Under the pieces are notes generated by a model, which was not told the DNA's origin, ran no database searches, and saw nothing but the letters and a program-made list of their open reading frames with translations. 51,500 bases of DNA. It comes from an uncultured Clostridia bacterium. Lineage in GTDB: Bacteria; Bacillota; Clostridia; Oscillospirales; Oscillospiraceae. Position numbers and translations under genes: made by a program. The stretch covers positions 1 through 51,500 of the forward strand of contig CAMVKI010000002.1 in NCBI GenBank assembly GCA_947168005.1, read 5' to 3'. How positions within the stretch are numbered: the first letter of the stretch is position 1; each line of letters starts with the position of its first letter. Positions 35,663-44,835 of the stretch are shown here, one piece after another.

Positions 35663-36934
35663 ATGGACGAACTGGCCATCAAAATCGAACACGTATCCAA
35701 GCAATACCGCCTCGGCGCCATCGGCGGCGGCACGCTGAAGGGCGATCTGCAATCCTGGTGGGCCCGGAAGCGGGGCAGGGAGGACCCCAACAGCAAAATC
35801 GGGTCCAGGACGGACCTGAAGCCGGGAGACAAATTCCTGGCCCTGGACGACGTCTCCTTTGAGGTCAAGAAGGGCGAGGCTCTGGGCATCATCGGCCACA
35901 ACGGCGCGGGCAAATCCACCCTGCTGAAGCTCCTCTCCCGGGTCACGGCGCCGACCAGCGGCACCCTCTCCTACAACGGCCGCATTACCTCCATGCTGGA
36001 GGTGGGCACCGGCTTCCATCAGGAGCTGACAGGCCGGGAAAACGTCTATATGAACGGCGCGATCCTGGGCATGACCAAGGCGGAGATTGACCGTAAAATG
36101 GATCAGATCATTGACTTTGCCGAAATGCGGCAGTTCATCGACACCCCGGTCAAGCGCTACTCCTCGGGCATGTACGTCAAGCTGGCCTTCTCCGTGGCCG
36201 CCCACCTGGACAGCGAGATCATGGTCATGGACGAGGTCCTGGCCGTGGGCGATATGGCCTTCCAGAAGAAGTGCCTGAGCAAAATGCGTCAGGCCGCCAC
36301 GCAGGAGGGGCGCACTGTCCTCTATGTCAGTCATAATATGAACACCATTCGTCAGCTTTGCTCCCGCGTCATTGTACTTGATCACGGAAGGGTCATTTTT
36401 AACGGAGAGGTGGAAAAGGGAATCGCGGTTTATATGGGCGGCGATACAGACATGCACAGTGACGTTACAATCCTTCCGTATATGCGAACGATCGAGTGCA
36501 AATCACCGATTAAAATGACTCGTTTCCGAACGAACAGAGAGGATTGCACCTTCCCCTTTGGGTCTGTGCTCCCCTTTGAACTCTACGTAAAAAGCGACGA
36601 TGCGGCAGCGCATGAATGCTATATCAGAGCGATCATCCATTCCATGAACGGAGACGCAATTTCCATGTGCAATACGGAACGGGCGATCAGCATTCAACCG
36701 AATGGAGAAACGGCGAAACGGTTCCGGATTGACATTTCCCAGCTTGTTCCCGGAGATTATTATCTGGATATCAGTATTTTTGAGGTGGGCGCGCTCGGCG
36801 CACAGGAACGCTTCGACGTGATCCAGAATCTGTACAGGTTCCGTATCATCGAGACGCCTGGCTTCAACCTGGATAAGCCATGGTATCCTGCAGGGTGGGG
36901 ATATATCAACAATGGCGTTATTTCTGAATTGTAG
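35663..36934 (+). CDS. ABC transporter ATPase, Wzt/TagH-like, copy 2
   Basis: First 198 aa identical to copy 1 (MDELAIKIEHV...VLAVGDM), then a divergent C-terminal region. Confidence 0.94.
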   Translation: MDELAIKIEHVSKQYRLGAIGGGTLKGDLQSWWARKRGREDPNSKIGSRTDLKPGDKFLALDDVSFEVKKGEALGIIGHNGAGKSTLLKLLSRVTAPTSGTLSYNGRITSMLEVGTGFHQELTGRENVYMNGAILGMTKAEIDRKMDQIIDFAEMRQFIDTPVKRYSSGMYVKLAFSVAAHLDSEIMVMDEVLAVGDMAFQKKCLSKMRQAATQEGRTVLYVSHNMNTIRQLCSRVIVLDHGRVIFNGEVEKGIAVYMGGDTDMHSDVTILPYMRTIECKSPIKMTRFRTNREDCTFPFGSVLPFELYVKSDDAAAHECYIRAIIHSMNGDAISMCNTERAISIQPNGETAKRFRIDISQLVPGDYYLDISIFEVGALGAQERFDVIQNLYRFRIIETPGFNLDKPWYPAGWGYINNGVISEL

Positions 36935-36964
36935 ACCGATGCGAAGGAGCGGTGGACAAAAAAC

Positions 36965-38071
36965 ATGAGCAAGTTGGTCAGTATTATTGTACCCGTCTAT
37001 AAGGTGGAAGCATACCTGGATGCCTGTGTCCGGTCTTTGATCGCTCAGACCTATCCCAATACAGAGCTCATCTTCGTGGATGACGGCTCTCCGGATCACT
37101 GCGGGGCTATGTTAGACCGATACAAGGAGTCAAATCCGGAGCTGATCGTGATTCACAAGCAAAACGGCGGTGTCTCCGCAGCCCGGAACGACGGTCTTGC
37201 GGCTTCCTCCGGGGAGTACATCATGTTTGTGGACGGAGACGATTATGTCGAACCGGACTACGTTTCCTACTTTGTCGCGCTGCTCGAAAAAGACAACTGC
37301 GATATGGCTGTCAGTACCCGCTGCTTCAAGCAGGGCATGCAGCCCCAGGATGCGGAGCGCTACCATGTGGCGGACGCCGCGGAGATTGTAGAGGCGATCT
37401 ATCTGAACCGGGTGGGCGTGGCGGTATGGAATAAGCTTTACCGCAGAAGCGTTCTGGAGGAAAACAAGCTCATCTTCCATACGGACTATTGGTTCGCGGA
37501 AGGAATGCTGTACAACATCTTATATCTGCAATACGTCAAGCGAGTCGCCGTGGGCAACCGCAGAGTGTATCACTTTGCGGACAACGACAACAGCGCGACC
37601 AGGCTGTTCCGGCTGGAAAGCTATCTCTGCGGCCTGCGCTCCATGGAGTATCAGCGGGATCACTGGGTCTACTCCAATGACCGGATCAAAATGGCCTGGG
37701 AATACCATTACAGACGCTATGCGGAGGTCATTCTGATCGGGCTCCTGCGGACCGATTCTGTTTCGGAGCACCGGGACGTTTTTGACGCCTGTCGGCGTGC
37801 GCTGAAAAGAAATCTGAAAATCCCGCTCCAGGTCGATATCAATATTTGGGCGCAAACAGCGGCAGTCTGCGCGATCATCGATCCGGTACGGACCTACTGC
37901 CCGAAATGCGCTTTGGCACAGCGGAAGGGATGGAAACAGCGTTGGAATCTGTTTTGGATCAAGGCTGTCAACAAAACGCCGGAGCGGCTGCGGCGATTCT
38001 GCTTTGACAAAATTAAAAAACACTGCAGAAAGCACTACAAACCGGTGTATCTGGAGAAGAAGCTCTTATGA
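36965..38071 (+). CDS. GT2-family glycosyltransferase
   Basis: VSIIVPVYKVEAYLDACVRSLI, FVDDGSPDHCGAMLD, FVDGDDYVEPDYV. Confidence 0.93.
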   Translation: MSKLVSIIVPVYKVEAYLDACVRSLIAQTYPNTELIFVDDGSPDHCGAMLDRYKESNPELIVIHKQNGGVSAARNDGLAASSGEYIMFVDGDDYVEPDYVSYFVALLEKDNCDMAVSTRCFKQGMQPQDAERYHVADAAEIVEAIYLNRVGVAVWNKLYRRSVLEENKLIFHTDYWFAEGMLYNILYLQYVKRVAVGNRRVYHFADNDNSATRLFRLESYLCGLRSMEYQRDHWVYSNDRIKMAWEYHYRRYAEVILIGLLRTDSVSEHRDVFDACRRALKRNLKIPLQVDINIWAQTAAVCAIIDPVRTYCPKCALAQRKGWKQRWNLFWIKAVNKTPERLRRFCFDKIKKHCRKHYKPVYLEKKLL

Positions 38072-39282
38072 AAACCGCTACGGTAACCTGGATCACATAC
38101 AACAATTATGGGACTGAGCTGCAGGCCTATGCGCTCCAGCAGTTTGTCAAGTCCCTTGGATACGCCAATTCAATCCTCTCAGACCGGGAGATATTGCGGC
38201 GGCACCGCGCGCTGCTGGCCGCCGAAAACCGGCAGCAAACGCCCCCGGCGCCCGTTCATGCGGACAATCCCCCCGCCCGTTCCCGCCGCGGCCTGATCGA
38301 CTATGTGAAGTGGCCGGTTCGCCGCTTCCGAAATGTGAGGCGGGAGCGCGCCCTCCGGCCTTACGCGGACTCCCAGGCCCGGTTTGAGGCCTTCAAGGAA
38401 CAGGCCCTGGACATCGACGGGGATGTGGACCCGGACAGGCTCCCGGAATTGGACGAGCGCTACGATTGCTTCCTATGCGGCAGCGACCAGATCTGGTCTC
38501 CGCTTCGAATCAATTTCAACGAGTATTATTATTTGGGCTTCTCCCGCAGACCCAAAATCGCCTACGCCCCGAGCTTCGGAACGGAGACGATCCCGGAGGA
38601 GAAGCGGGAAACGATCCGGGAACTGCTTCGGGGGTTCTCCGGACTGTCCGTCCGGGAGGAAATGAACCGGGCGCCGCTGGAGGAGCTCACGGGAATGCCG
38701 GTCTCCTTCGTCTGCGATCCGACTCTGCTGCTGGACGGCGAAGCCTGGTCCGGGTTTTGCTCCGCGGCAAAACGGCCGAGGGGATCTTATCTGGCCTGCT
38801 ATTTCCTGGAATCCAGGGAGTGGTATTTTGCCTATGCCCGGGCGCTTGCGAAGCAGCTCGGACTTCGCCCCGTGCTGATCCCGAGCCGGAAGGAGCACAC
38901 AGAGCGAAAAGCCTGCTGTTCCTTCCCGGTGGGTCCGGCTGAATTTGCGGCCATGCTCGAAGGCGCGGAGTTCGTATTGACCGATTCCTATCACGGCTCC
39001 ATTTTTTCCATGCTGTTCTCCAAGCCCTTCCTCTGCTTCAAGCGCTTTGACGACGACGCGCCGAACAACCAGAACAGCCGCGTTGTTTCGCTTTTTGCGA
39101 TGCTTGGACTGGAGCGGCATTTCATCCCGGAAAAAAGCTTTGAAGCCTCCGATCTCCAGCCGATTGATTACCCGGCGGTGCAGCGGAAGCTGTCCGCCTT
39201 CCGGGAGGCGTCCGAACGTTATCTGCGGGATAGGCTTTCCGAATGGGAAGCCCGCTGTGCCGCCGAAAAAAACGAGGAGTGA
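38068..39282 (+). CDS. Polysaccharide pyruvyl transferase family protein
   Basis: TWITYNNYGTELQAYALQQFVKSLGY, CFLCGSDQIWSPLRINFNEYYYLGF, KIAYAPSFG, FVLTDSYHGSIFSMLFSKPF. Confidence 0.93.
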   Translation: MKTATVTWITYNNYGTELQAYALQQFVKSLGYANSILSDREILRRHRALLAAENRQQTPPAPVHADNPPARSRRGLIDYVKWPVRRFRNVRRERALRPYADSQARFEAFKEQALDIDGDVDPDRLPELDERYDCFLCGSDQIWSPLRINFNEYYYLGFSRRPKIAYAPSFGTETIPEEKRETIRELLRGFSGLSVREEMNRAPLEELTGMPVSFVCDPTLLLDGEAWSGFCSAAKRPRGSYLACYFLESREWYFAYARALAKQLGLRPVLIPSRKEHTERKACCSFPVGPAEFAAMLEGAEFVLTDSYHGSIFSMLFSKPFLCFKRFDDDAPNNQNSRVVSLFAMLGLERHFIPEKSFEASDLQPIDYPAVQRKLSAFREASERYLRDRLSEWEARCAAEKNEE

Positions 39283-39287
39283 AAACC

Positions 39288-40073
39288 GTGATTCCGAAAA
39301 CCATTCACTATTGCTGGTTCGGCGGCAACCCCCTGCCGGAGCTGGCGAAAAAGTGCATCAAGAGCTGGAAAAAGTTCTGTCCAGATTTTGAGATCGTCGA
39401 GTGGAATGAATCCAACTTTGACCTGTCCACAGCCCCGCTCTACGTCCGGCAGGCCTGGGAGGCCAAAAAATGGGCCTTTGTGTCGGACTACGCCCGGCTG
39501 CGCATCCTCTATGAAAACGGCGGCATCTACTTCGATACCGACGTGGAGCTGGTGAAGAGTCCGGAGGCCCTGCTGGGCTGGTCGGCCTGGTTCGGCTTCG
39601 AGGACGAGACCCACGTCAACACCGGCCTGGGCTTCGGCGCGGAGAAGGGCAGCCCGATCCTGGCGGATATGCTGGCGGACTATCAGGACATCCCCTTCGT
39701 CCTGGAGGACGGCAGCTTCGACCTGACCCCCTGTCCGGTCCGGAACACCGAGGCCCTTGTCCGGCACGGGCTAATCTGCGACAACAGCCGCCAGCTCCTG
39801 CCCGGAAACCTGGCCGTCTTCCCCACAGACTGGTTCCGCCCCCTGGATTACCTGACCGGGGTCCTCAAAAAGACCGAAAACACCGTCTCCATCCACCGCT
39901 ACGCCTCCAGCTGGTACTCCGAAAAGGAGAAGGCCTGGTTCAGGCGGACCTCCGCGAAGATGAAAAAAGAGCTGCGCCGTGAGCGCTGGATCAACGGCCC
40001 GAAGCGCTTCCTGCGGAAGCTCATCGGGGAAAAGCGCTATGAAAAGCTCAAATCCGGCCTCCGGAAGCCCTGA
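39288..40073 (+). CDS. Glycosyltransferase with DxD sugar-binding region (GT32-like)
   Basis: IPKTIHYCWFGGNPLPELAKKCIKSWKKFCPDFEIVEWNESNFD, FVSDYARLRILYENGGIYFDTDVE. GTG start with GAGGAG SD. Confidence 0.9.
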   Translation: MIPKTIHYCWFGGNPLPELAKKCIKSWKKFCPDFEIVEWNESNFDLSTAPLYVRQAWEAKKWAFVSDYARLRILYENGGIYFDTDVELVKSPEALLGWSAWFGFEDETHVNTGLGFGAEKGSPILADMLADYQDIPFVLEDGSFDLTPCPVRNTEALVRHGLICDNSRQLLPGNLAVFPTDWFRPLDYLTGVLKKTENTVSIHRYASSWYSEKEKAWFRRTSAKMKKELRRERWINGPKRFLRKLIGEKRYEKLKSGLRKP

Positions 40074-40132
40074 TTTTGGTTTTTGGCTAAATTGGATGAA
40101 AGAATTGTGAAATAAAGAAGAGGTATGATGAC

Positions 40133-41344
40133 ATGACAGATTTACAGAGCGAAAAGGCAGTCTTGCAGGCGCCAACTCCGCGGGAAGGGCAGCGCAGGCC
40201 TCGCAACTCCGGTGTAGAGCTCCTGAAGATCATTGCTATGATGATGATCGTTTTATTTCATGTTGTTCAAACGCTGTCTTCAGACCCAAGTGAGTATCCA
40301 TTTCATGATTATGTGATGAAAATCGGCTCTTCGACTCAGAATGTCCAGCAGATCGTTCTCGCCTTGATTATTTTCTTTGGAAATATAGGAAATACAGTGT
40401 TTTTTGTCTGCTCGGCATGGTTTCTTCTGGATCAGAACCGGAGCGGCAAACAGAAAATACTTCAAATACTTCTGGACGTCTGGGTCGTTTCGATCTGCAT
40501 TTTGATTATTGTCTTAGTTTTAAAACACGGACAGCTTAGAGGTTCTCTGATTCTCAAGCAGTTATTCCCAACGTTGTTTGCCAATAACTGGTATACGACC
40601 TGTTATGTGCTGTTCCTAGGTCTGTACCCCTTCCTTAACCGGATGATTCGGCAGATCAGCCAAAAAACACATCTGCGTATCGCAATGGTATTATTCTTCC
40701 TTTACTCTGTTTGCGGCGGTATCAATCCGTTTATCAATCACTTCTTTGAAGCTCCGGGCTTTTTCTTCTCGTCAACGTTGATTGTCTGGACGATGATCTA
40801 TTTTATGATTGCCTATATGAAGCTGTATATGCCGAAAACGGCTGGTAATGGGAGAACGAACCGCATCTTCCTTGCCATCGGCTTATGCGGCTGGATCGGG
40901 ACTGTTCTGCTTACAAATGTGCTTGGTAGAAAAATCCCTCTGCTTGACGGTATGCTGATGGTGTGGAACACAGACAGTAATCCGTTTATCCTTATCATGG
41001 TGATTGCCGCGTTCAATTTGTTCCGAAACAGAGACTTTACAAATCAAACGATCAACTACGTTTCGAAGCTTACCCTGTTTATTTACATTATCCATGAGAA
41101 TCTTTTGCTGCGGAGGCTGTATCGTCCGGCGATGTGGCAATATGTATATCTGAAGTTCGGTTATTCGCAGGTTCTTTTGCTTGCGCTTTGTTTGGCGGCA
41201 ATTATCTTTGTATTTGCCCTTGTCGCAAGTATGCTGTATTATCACACACTGCACAAGCTGGTTGTGAAAGCCTGTGCCCGCTTGTATGTCATTCTTCAGA
41301 AAATCGTAAATCGAATGGAAAAAACACTGCTGCGGTTAAGCTGA
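40133..41344 (+). CDS. Acyltransferase 3-family membrane protein
   Basis: NSGVELLKIIAMMMIVLFHVVQTL..., polytopic; visibly more AT-rich than its neighbours. Confidence 0.82.
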   Translation: MTDLQSEKAVLQAPTPREGQRRPRNSGVELLKIIAMMMIVLFHVVQTLSSDPSEYPFHDYVMKIGSSTQNVQQIVLALIIFFGNIGNTVFFVCSAWFLLDQNRSGKQKILQILLDVWVVSICILIIVLVLKHGQLRGSLILKQLFPTLFANNWYTTCYVLFLGLYPFLNRMIRQISQKTHLRIAMVLFFLYSVCGGINPFINHFFEAPGFFFSSTLIVWTMIYFMIAYMKLYMPKTAGNGRTNRIFLAIGLCGWIGTVLLTNVLGRKIPLLDGMLMVWNTDSNPFILIMVIAAFNLFRNRDFTNQTINYVSKLTLFIYIIHENLLLRRLYRPAMWQYVYLKFGYSQVLLLALCLAAIIFVFALVASMLYYHTLHKLVVKACARLYVILQKIVNRMEKTLLRLS

Positions 41345-41400
41345 CTAAGAGGCTGTGAAGCAGGAACGCTTCGGATAATACGCATGATGAACATGATACG

Positions 41401-42288
41401 GTGATTTACGTGAAAAAAAGGAAAATTCTTCGGACCTTGGGCATTCTTCTGATCGTCCTGCTGGTCCTGATCGGAGTCGAGCTGCTGATCTCCAATTACT
41501 CAATTTCCGTCAGCCGCTACGCCCTTTCCTCGGAGAAGCTTAGCGCGCCGGTCCGGATCGTCTTCCTCTCCGACCTCCACGGCAGGGAGTTCGGGAAGGA
41601 CAACGCCAGGCTGCTGAACAAGATCTCGGAGCAGGAGCCGGACCTGATCGCCCTGGTGGGCGACATCTTCAACGAGAACGCCGAGGCGGCGGAGATCGAC
41701 GCCATGTGCGGCTTTATCCGGGCCTGCACGGAAATCGCTCCGTGCTATTTCGGCCTGGGCAACCATGAGACGAGCTATCTGGAAACCGACGCCGCCGGGC
41801 TTCTGGACCGGATTCGGGAGGCCGGGGCGGTCGTGGTGAACGACGAGTTTCAGGATATCAGCGTCAACGGCAATCCGATTCGCCTGGGCGGGTACATGGG
41901 CTATTATCCCTATCCCCATATGATGACCAAGGACCCGGAGCTGATTCAAAAGGAAAAAGACTTTTTCGGGGCCTTCAAGCGCACGGAGCGCTTCAAGCTC
42001 CTGCTCAACCACATCCCCACCGGCTGGCTGGATTGGCATTATATCGACAAGGACTCCATTGATCTGGTCCTCTCGGGCCACTACCACGGCGGCGTGGTCC
42101 GCATTCCCATCTTAGAGCAGGGCCTCTTCGCCCCCTACATCGGCAAATTCCCGCCCTATACCAAGGGCATGTTCGTGGGCGAGAAGGCGACCTGTATCCT
42201 GAGCACCGGCCTGGCGGGCAGCTACGGCCTGCCCCGCTTCTTCAACCCGCCGGAGCTCTGCGTCGTGGACCTGACGCCGGCCTCCTGA
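41401..42288 (+). CDS. Membrane-anchored metallophosphoesterase
   Basis: IVFLSDLHGREFG, LVGDIFNE, GLGNHE, LLLNHIP, LVLSGHYHGG. GTG start. Confidence 0.92.
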   Translation: MIYVKKRKILRTLGILLIVLLVLIGVELLISNYSISVSRYALSSEKLSAPVRIVFLSDLHGREFGKDNARLLNKISEQEPDLIALVGDIFNENAEAAEIDAMCGFIRACTEIAPCYFGLGNHETSYLETDAAGLLDRIREAGAVVVNDEFQDISVNGNPIRLGGYMGYYPYPHMMTKDPELIQKEKDFFGAFKRTERFKLLLNHIPTGWLDWHYIDKDSIDLVLSGHYHGGVVRIPILEQGLFAPYIGKFPPYTKGMFVGEKATCILSTGLAGSYGLPRFFNPPELCVVDLTPAS

Positions 42289-42354
42289 GCCGCCGCGCAA
42301 AGCGGAGCGGCGCTACCATTCTGAATACAATCCCTGAACGGGAGGATAGATACC

Positions 42355-42429
42355 ATGTCAAGCCTTGAAAACGCGACGCTGTTGATCACAGATTATGTAT
42401 ACGAATTGCAGGGCCGCAGCGTCCGATAG
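42355..42429 (+). pseudogene. 24-codon ORF MSSLENATLLITDYVYELQGRSVR*, possible remnant of a CapE/FnlA-type gene start
   Basis: GGGAGGAT SD. MSSLENATLLIT resembles the CapE N-terminus (..KDKTLLITGG), and the ORF directly precedes capG/capF. Confidence 0.4.
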
Positions 42430-42442
42430 GAGGGAAACGAAT

Positions 42443-43609
42443 ATGGCCGCCTTTCAAAACAACGGAAAGCTGAAGCTGCTGATTATCGTGGGTACCCGGC
42501 CGGAGATCATCCGCCTGTCCGCGGTCATCAAGAAGTGCCGCCGCTATTTCGACACGCTCCTGGTCCACACGGGGCAGAACTACGACTACAGCCTCAACGG
42601 CGTGTTCTTCAAGGACCTGGCCCTGGACCCGCCGGAGGTCTGCCTGGACGCGGTGGGGGAGAACCTGGGCCAGACCATGGGCAAAACCATTGCCCGGTCC
42701 TATGAGCTGATGGTCGAGACCAAACCGGACGCCGTCCTGGTTTTGGGAGACACCAATTCCTGCCTCTCGGTCATCGGAGCCAAGCGGCTCCACATCCCCA
42801 TCTTCCACATGGAGGCGGGGAATCGCTGCAAGGACGAGTGCCTGCCCGAGGAGACCAACCGCCGGATTGTGGACATCATCTCCGACGTGAACATGGCTTA
42901 CTCCGAGCACGCCCGCCGCTGGCTGGCGGACTGCGGTCTGCCCAAGGAGCGGAGCTTCGTCACGGGCTCCCCCATGGCTGAGGTCCTGCGGGCCAATCTG
43001 CCCCAGATCGAGGCCAGCGACGTCCTCACCCGGCTGGGGCTGGAGAAGGGCCGGTATATCCTGCTATCGGCCCACCGGGAGGAGAACATCGACACGGAGA
43101 AAAATTTCCGGTCCCTCTTTTCGGCGGTCAATAAGCTGGCCCAAAGCTACGATATGCCCGTGCTCTACTCCTGCCACCCCCGCTCCGCCAAGCGGCTGGA
43201 GCAAAGCGGCTTCGCCCTGGACCCCCGGGTGATCCGCCACGAGCCCCTGGGCTTCCACGACTACAACTGCCTGCAAATGCACGCCTTCGCCGTGGTCAGC
43301 GACTCCGGCACCCTGCCCGAGGAGAGCAGCTTCTTCACCTCCATCGGAAGGCCCTTCCCGGCAGTCAGCATCCGCACCTCCACCGAGCGCCCCGAGGCCA
43401 TGGACAAGGGCTGCTTCGTCCTGGCGGGCATCGACGAAACCGGCCTGCTCCAGGCCGTCCAAACCGCCGTGGAGATGGTGAAAAACGGCGACAACGGCGT
43501 CCCCGTGCCGGACTATCTCGACGAGAACGTGTCCGACAAGGTAGTCAAGATCATCCAGAGCTATACCGGCGTCGTAAACAAGCTGGTCTGGCGGAAGGAG
43601 AAGCTATGA
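42443..43609 (+). CDS. capG: UDP-sugar 2-epimerase, CapG/WbjD-like (WecB superfamily)
   Basis: VGTRPEIIRLSAVIKKCRRYFDTLLVHTGQNYDY, FHMEAGNRCKDECLPEETNRRIVDIISDVNMAYSEHARRWL; adjacent to capF. Confidence 0.85.
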   Translation: MAAFQNNGKLKLLIIVGTRPEIIRLSAVIKKCRRYFDTLLVHTGQNYDYSLNGVFFKDLALDPPEVCLDAVGENLGQTMGKTIARSYELMVETKPDAVLVLGDTNSCLSVIGAKRLHIPIFHMEAGNRCKDECLPEETNRRIVDIISDVNMAYSEHARRWLADCGLPKERSFVTGSPMAEVLRANLPQIEASDVLTRLGLEKGRYILLSAHREENIDTEKNFRSLFSAVNKLAQSYDMPVLYSCHPRSAKRLEQSGFALDPRVIRHEPLGFHDYNCLQMHAFAVVSDSGTLPEESSFFTSIGRPFPAVSIRTSTERPEAMDKGCFVLAGIDETGLLQAVQTAVEMVKNGDNGVPVPDYLDENVSDKVVKIIQSYTGVVNKLVWRKEKL

Positions 43610-44805
43610 ATATTCTGATTACCGGGGCCAAGGGCTTTTTTGGCCGGAATCTTGTGGAAAACCTGAAAACCCTCCGGGACGGAAAAAACCGCACCCGGCC
43701 CGGTCTCCGGATCGAAACCCTGTACGAATATGACCTGGATACGCCCCGCTCCGTCCTGGAGGAGGGCTGCCGGGAGGCGGATTTCGTCTTCCATCTGGCG
43801 GGCGTCAACCGCCCCAAGGACCCGGCGGAGTTTGAAAAGTACAACCTGGGCTTTTCCGTGGAGCTGCTGGACATGCTGAAGGCCGCGGGGAACCGCTGTC
43901 CGGTCATGCTCAGCTCTTCAATCCAGGCCAGCCTGACGGGGCGCTTCGGCGACTCGCCCTATGGCCGCTCCAGACTGGCGGTGGAGCAGCTCTTCTTCCG
44001 TTACGCCGAGGAGACCGGAGCCGAGGTCCTGGTCTACCGCTTCCCCAACCTGGCCGGGAAGTGGATCCGGCCCAACTACAACTCCGCCGTGGGGACCTTC
44101 TGCCACAACATTGCCCGCGATCTGCCCATCCAGGTCAACGACCCCAGGGTGGAGCTGGAGCTGCTCTTCATCGACGATCTGGTGGAGGCCCTCTATGACG
44201 CCCTGGAGGGGAAGGAGCGGCACTGCGGCTACGACGGTCTGACGCCCCTCCCCAAGGAAAACGGCCCCTATTGCTGGGCGCCTGTGACCCATAAGGCCAC
44301 CCTGGGCCGGATCGTGGAGCTGCTGTACAGCTTCCATGACCAGCCGAACACGATTTTGATGCCTCCGATCCCCGCCGGCTCCTTCGAGAAGAAGCTCTAC
44401 TCCATGTACCTCTCCTATCTGCCGAAGGAGAAGGTCGCCTTCGATCTCAAAATGAACGAGGACGCCCGGGGCAGCTTCACCGAGCTGCTGAAGACCGCGG
44501 ACCACGGCCAGTTCTCCGTCAATGTCTCCAGGCCCGGGATTACCAAGGGCCAGCACTGGCACAACTCCAAGTGGGAGTTCTTCATCGTGGTCTCCGGCCA
44601 CGGTCTCATTCAGGAGCGGAAGCTGGGGACGGAGGAGGTCCTGGAATTCGAGGTCAGCGGCGAACACATCCGGGCCGTCCATATGCTCCCCGGCTATACC
44701 CACAACATCATCAATCTGTCCGAAACGGAGAATCTTGTGACCCTCATGTGGGCCAACGAGCTCTTCGACCCGGCCCGTCCGGATACCTTCTACGAGCCGG
44801 TTTGA
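43606..44805 (+). CDS. capF: CapF/WbjC-like bifunctional SDR reductase with C-terminal cupin
   Basis: MNILITGAKGFFGRNLVENL, FHLAGVNRPKDP, C-terminal GITKGQHWHNSKWEFFIVVSGHGLIQ cupin. Confidence 0.9.
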   Translation: MNILITGAKGFFGRNLVENLKTLRDGKNRTRPGLRIETLYEYDLDTPRSVLEEGCREADFVFHLAGVNRPKDPAEFEKYNLGFSVELLDMLKAAGNRCPVMLSSSIQASLTGRFGDSPYGRSRLAVEQLFFRYAEETGAEVLVYRFPNLAGKWIRPNYNSAVGTFCHNIARDLPIQVNDPRVELELLFIDDLVEALYDALEGKERHCGYDGLTPLPKENGPYCWAPVTHKATLGRIVELLYSFHDQPNTILMPPIPAGSFEKKLYSMYLSYLPKEKVAFDLKMNEDARGSFTELLKTADHGQFSVNVSRPGITKGQHWHNSKWEFFIVVSGHGLIQERKLGTEEVLEFEVSGEHIRAVHMLPGYTHNIINLSETENLVTLMWANELFDPARPDTFYEPV

Positions 44806-44835
44806 TCCGGGAAAAAACGCTTTTCAGGTGAGACT

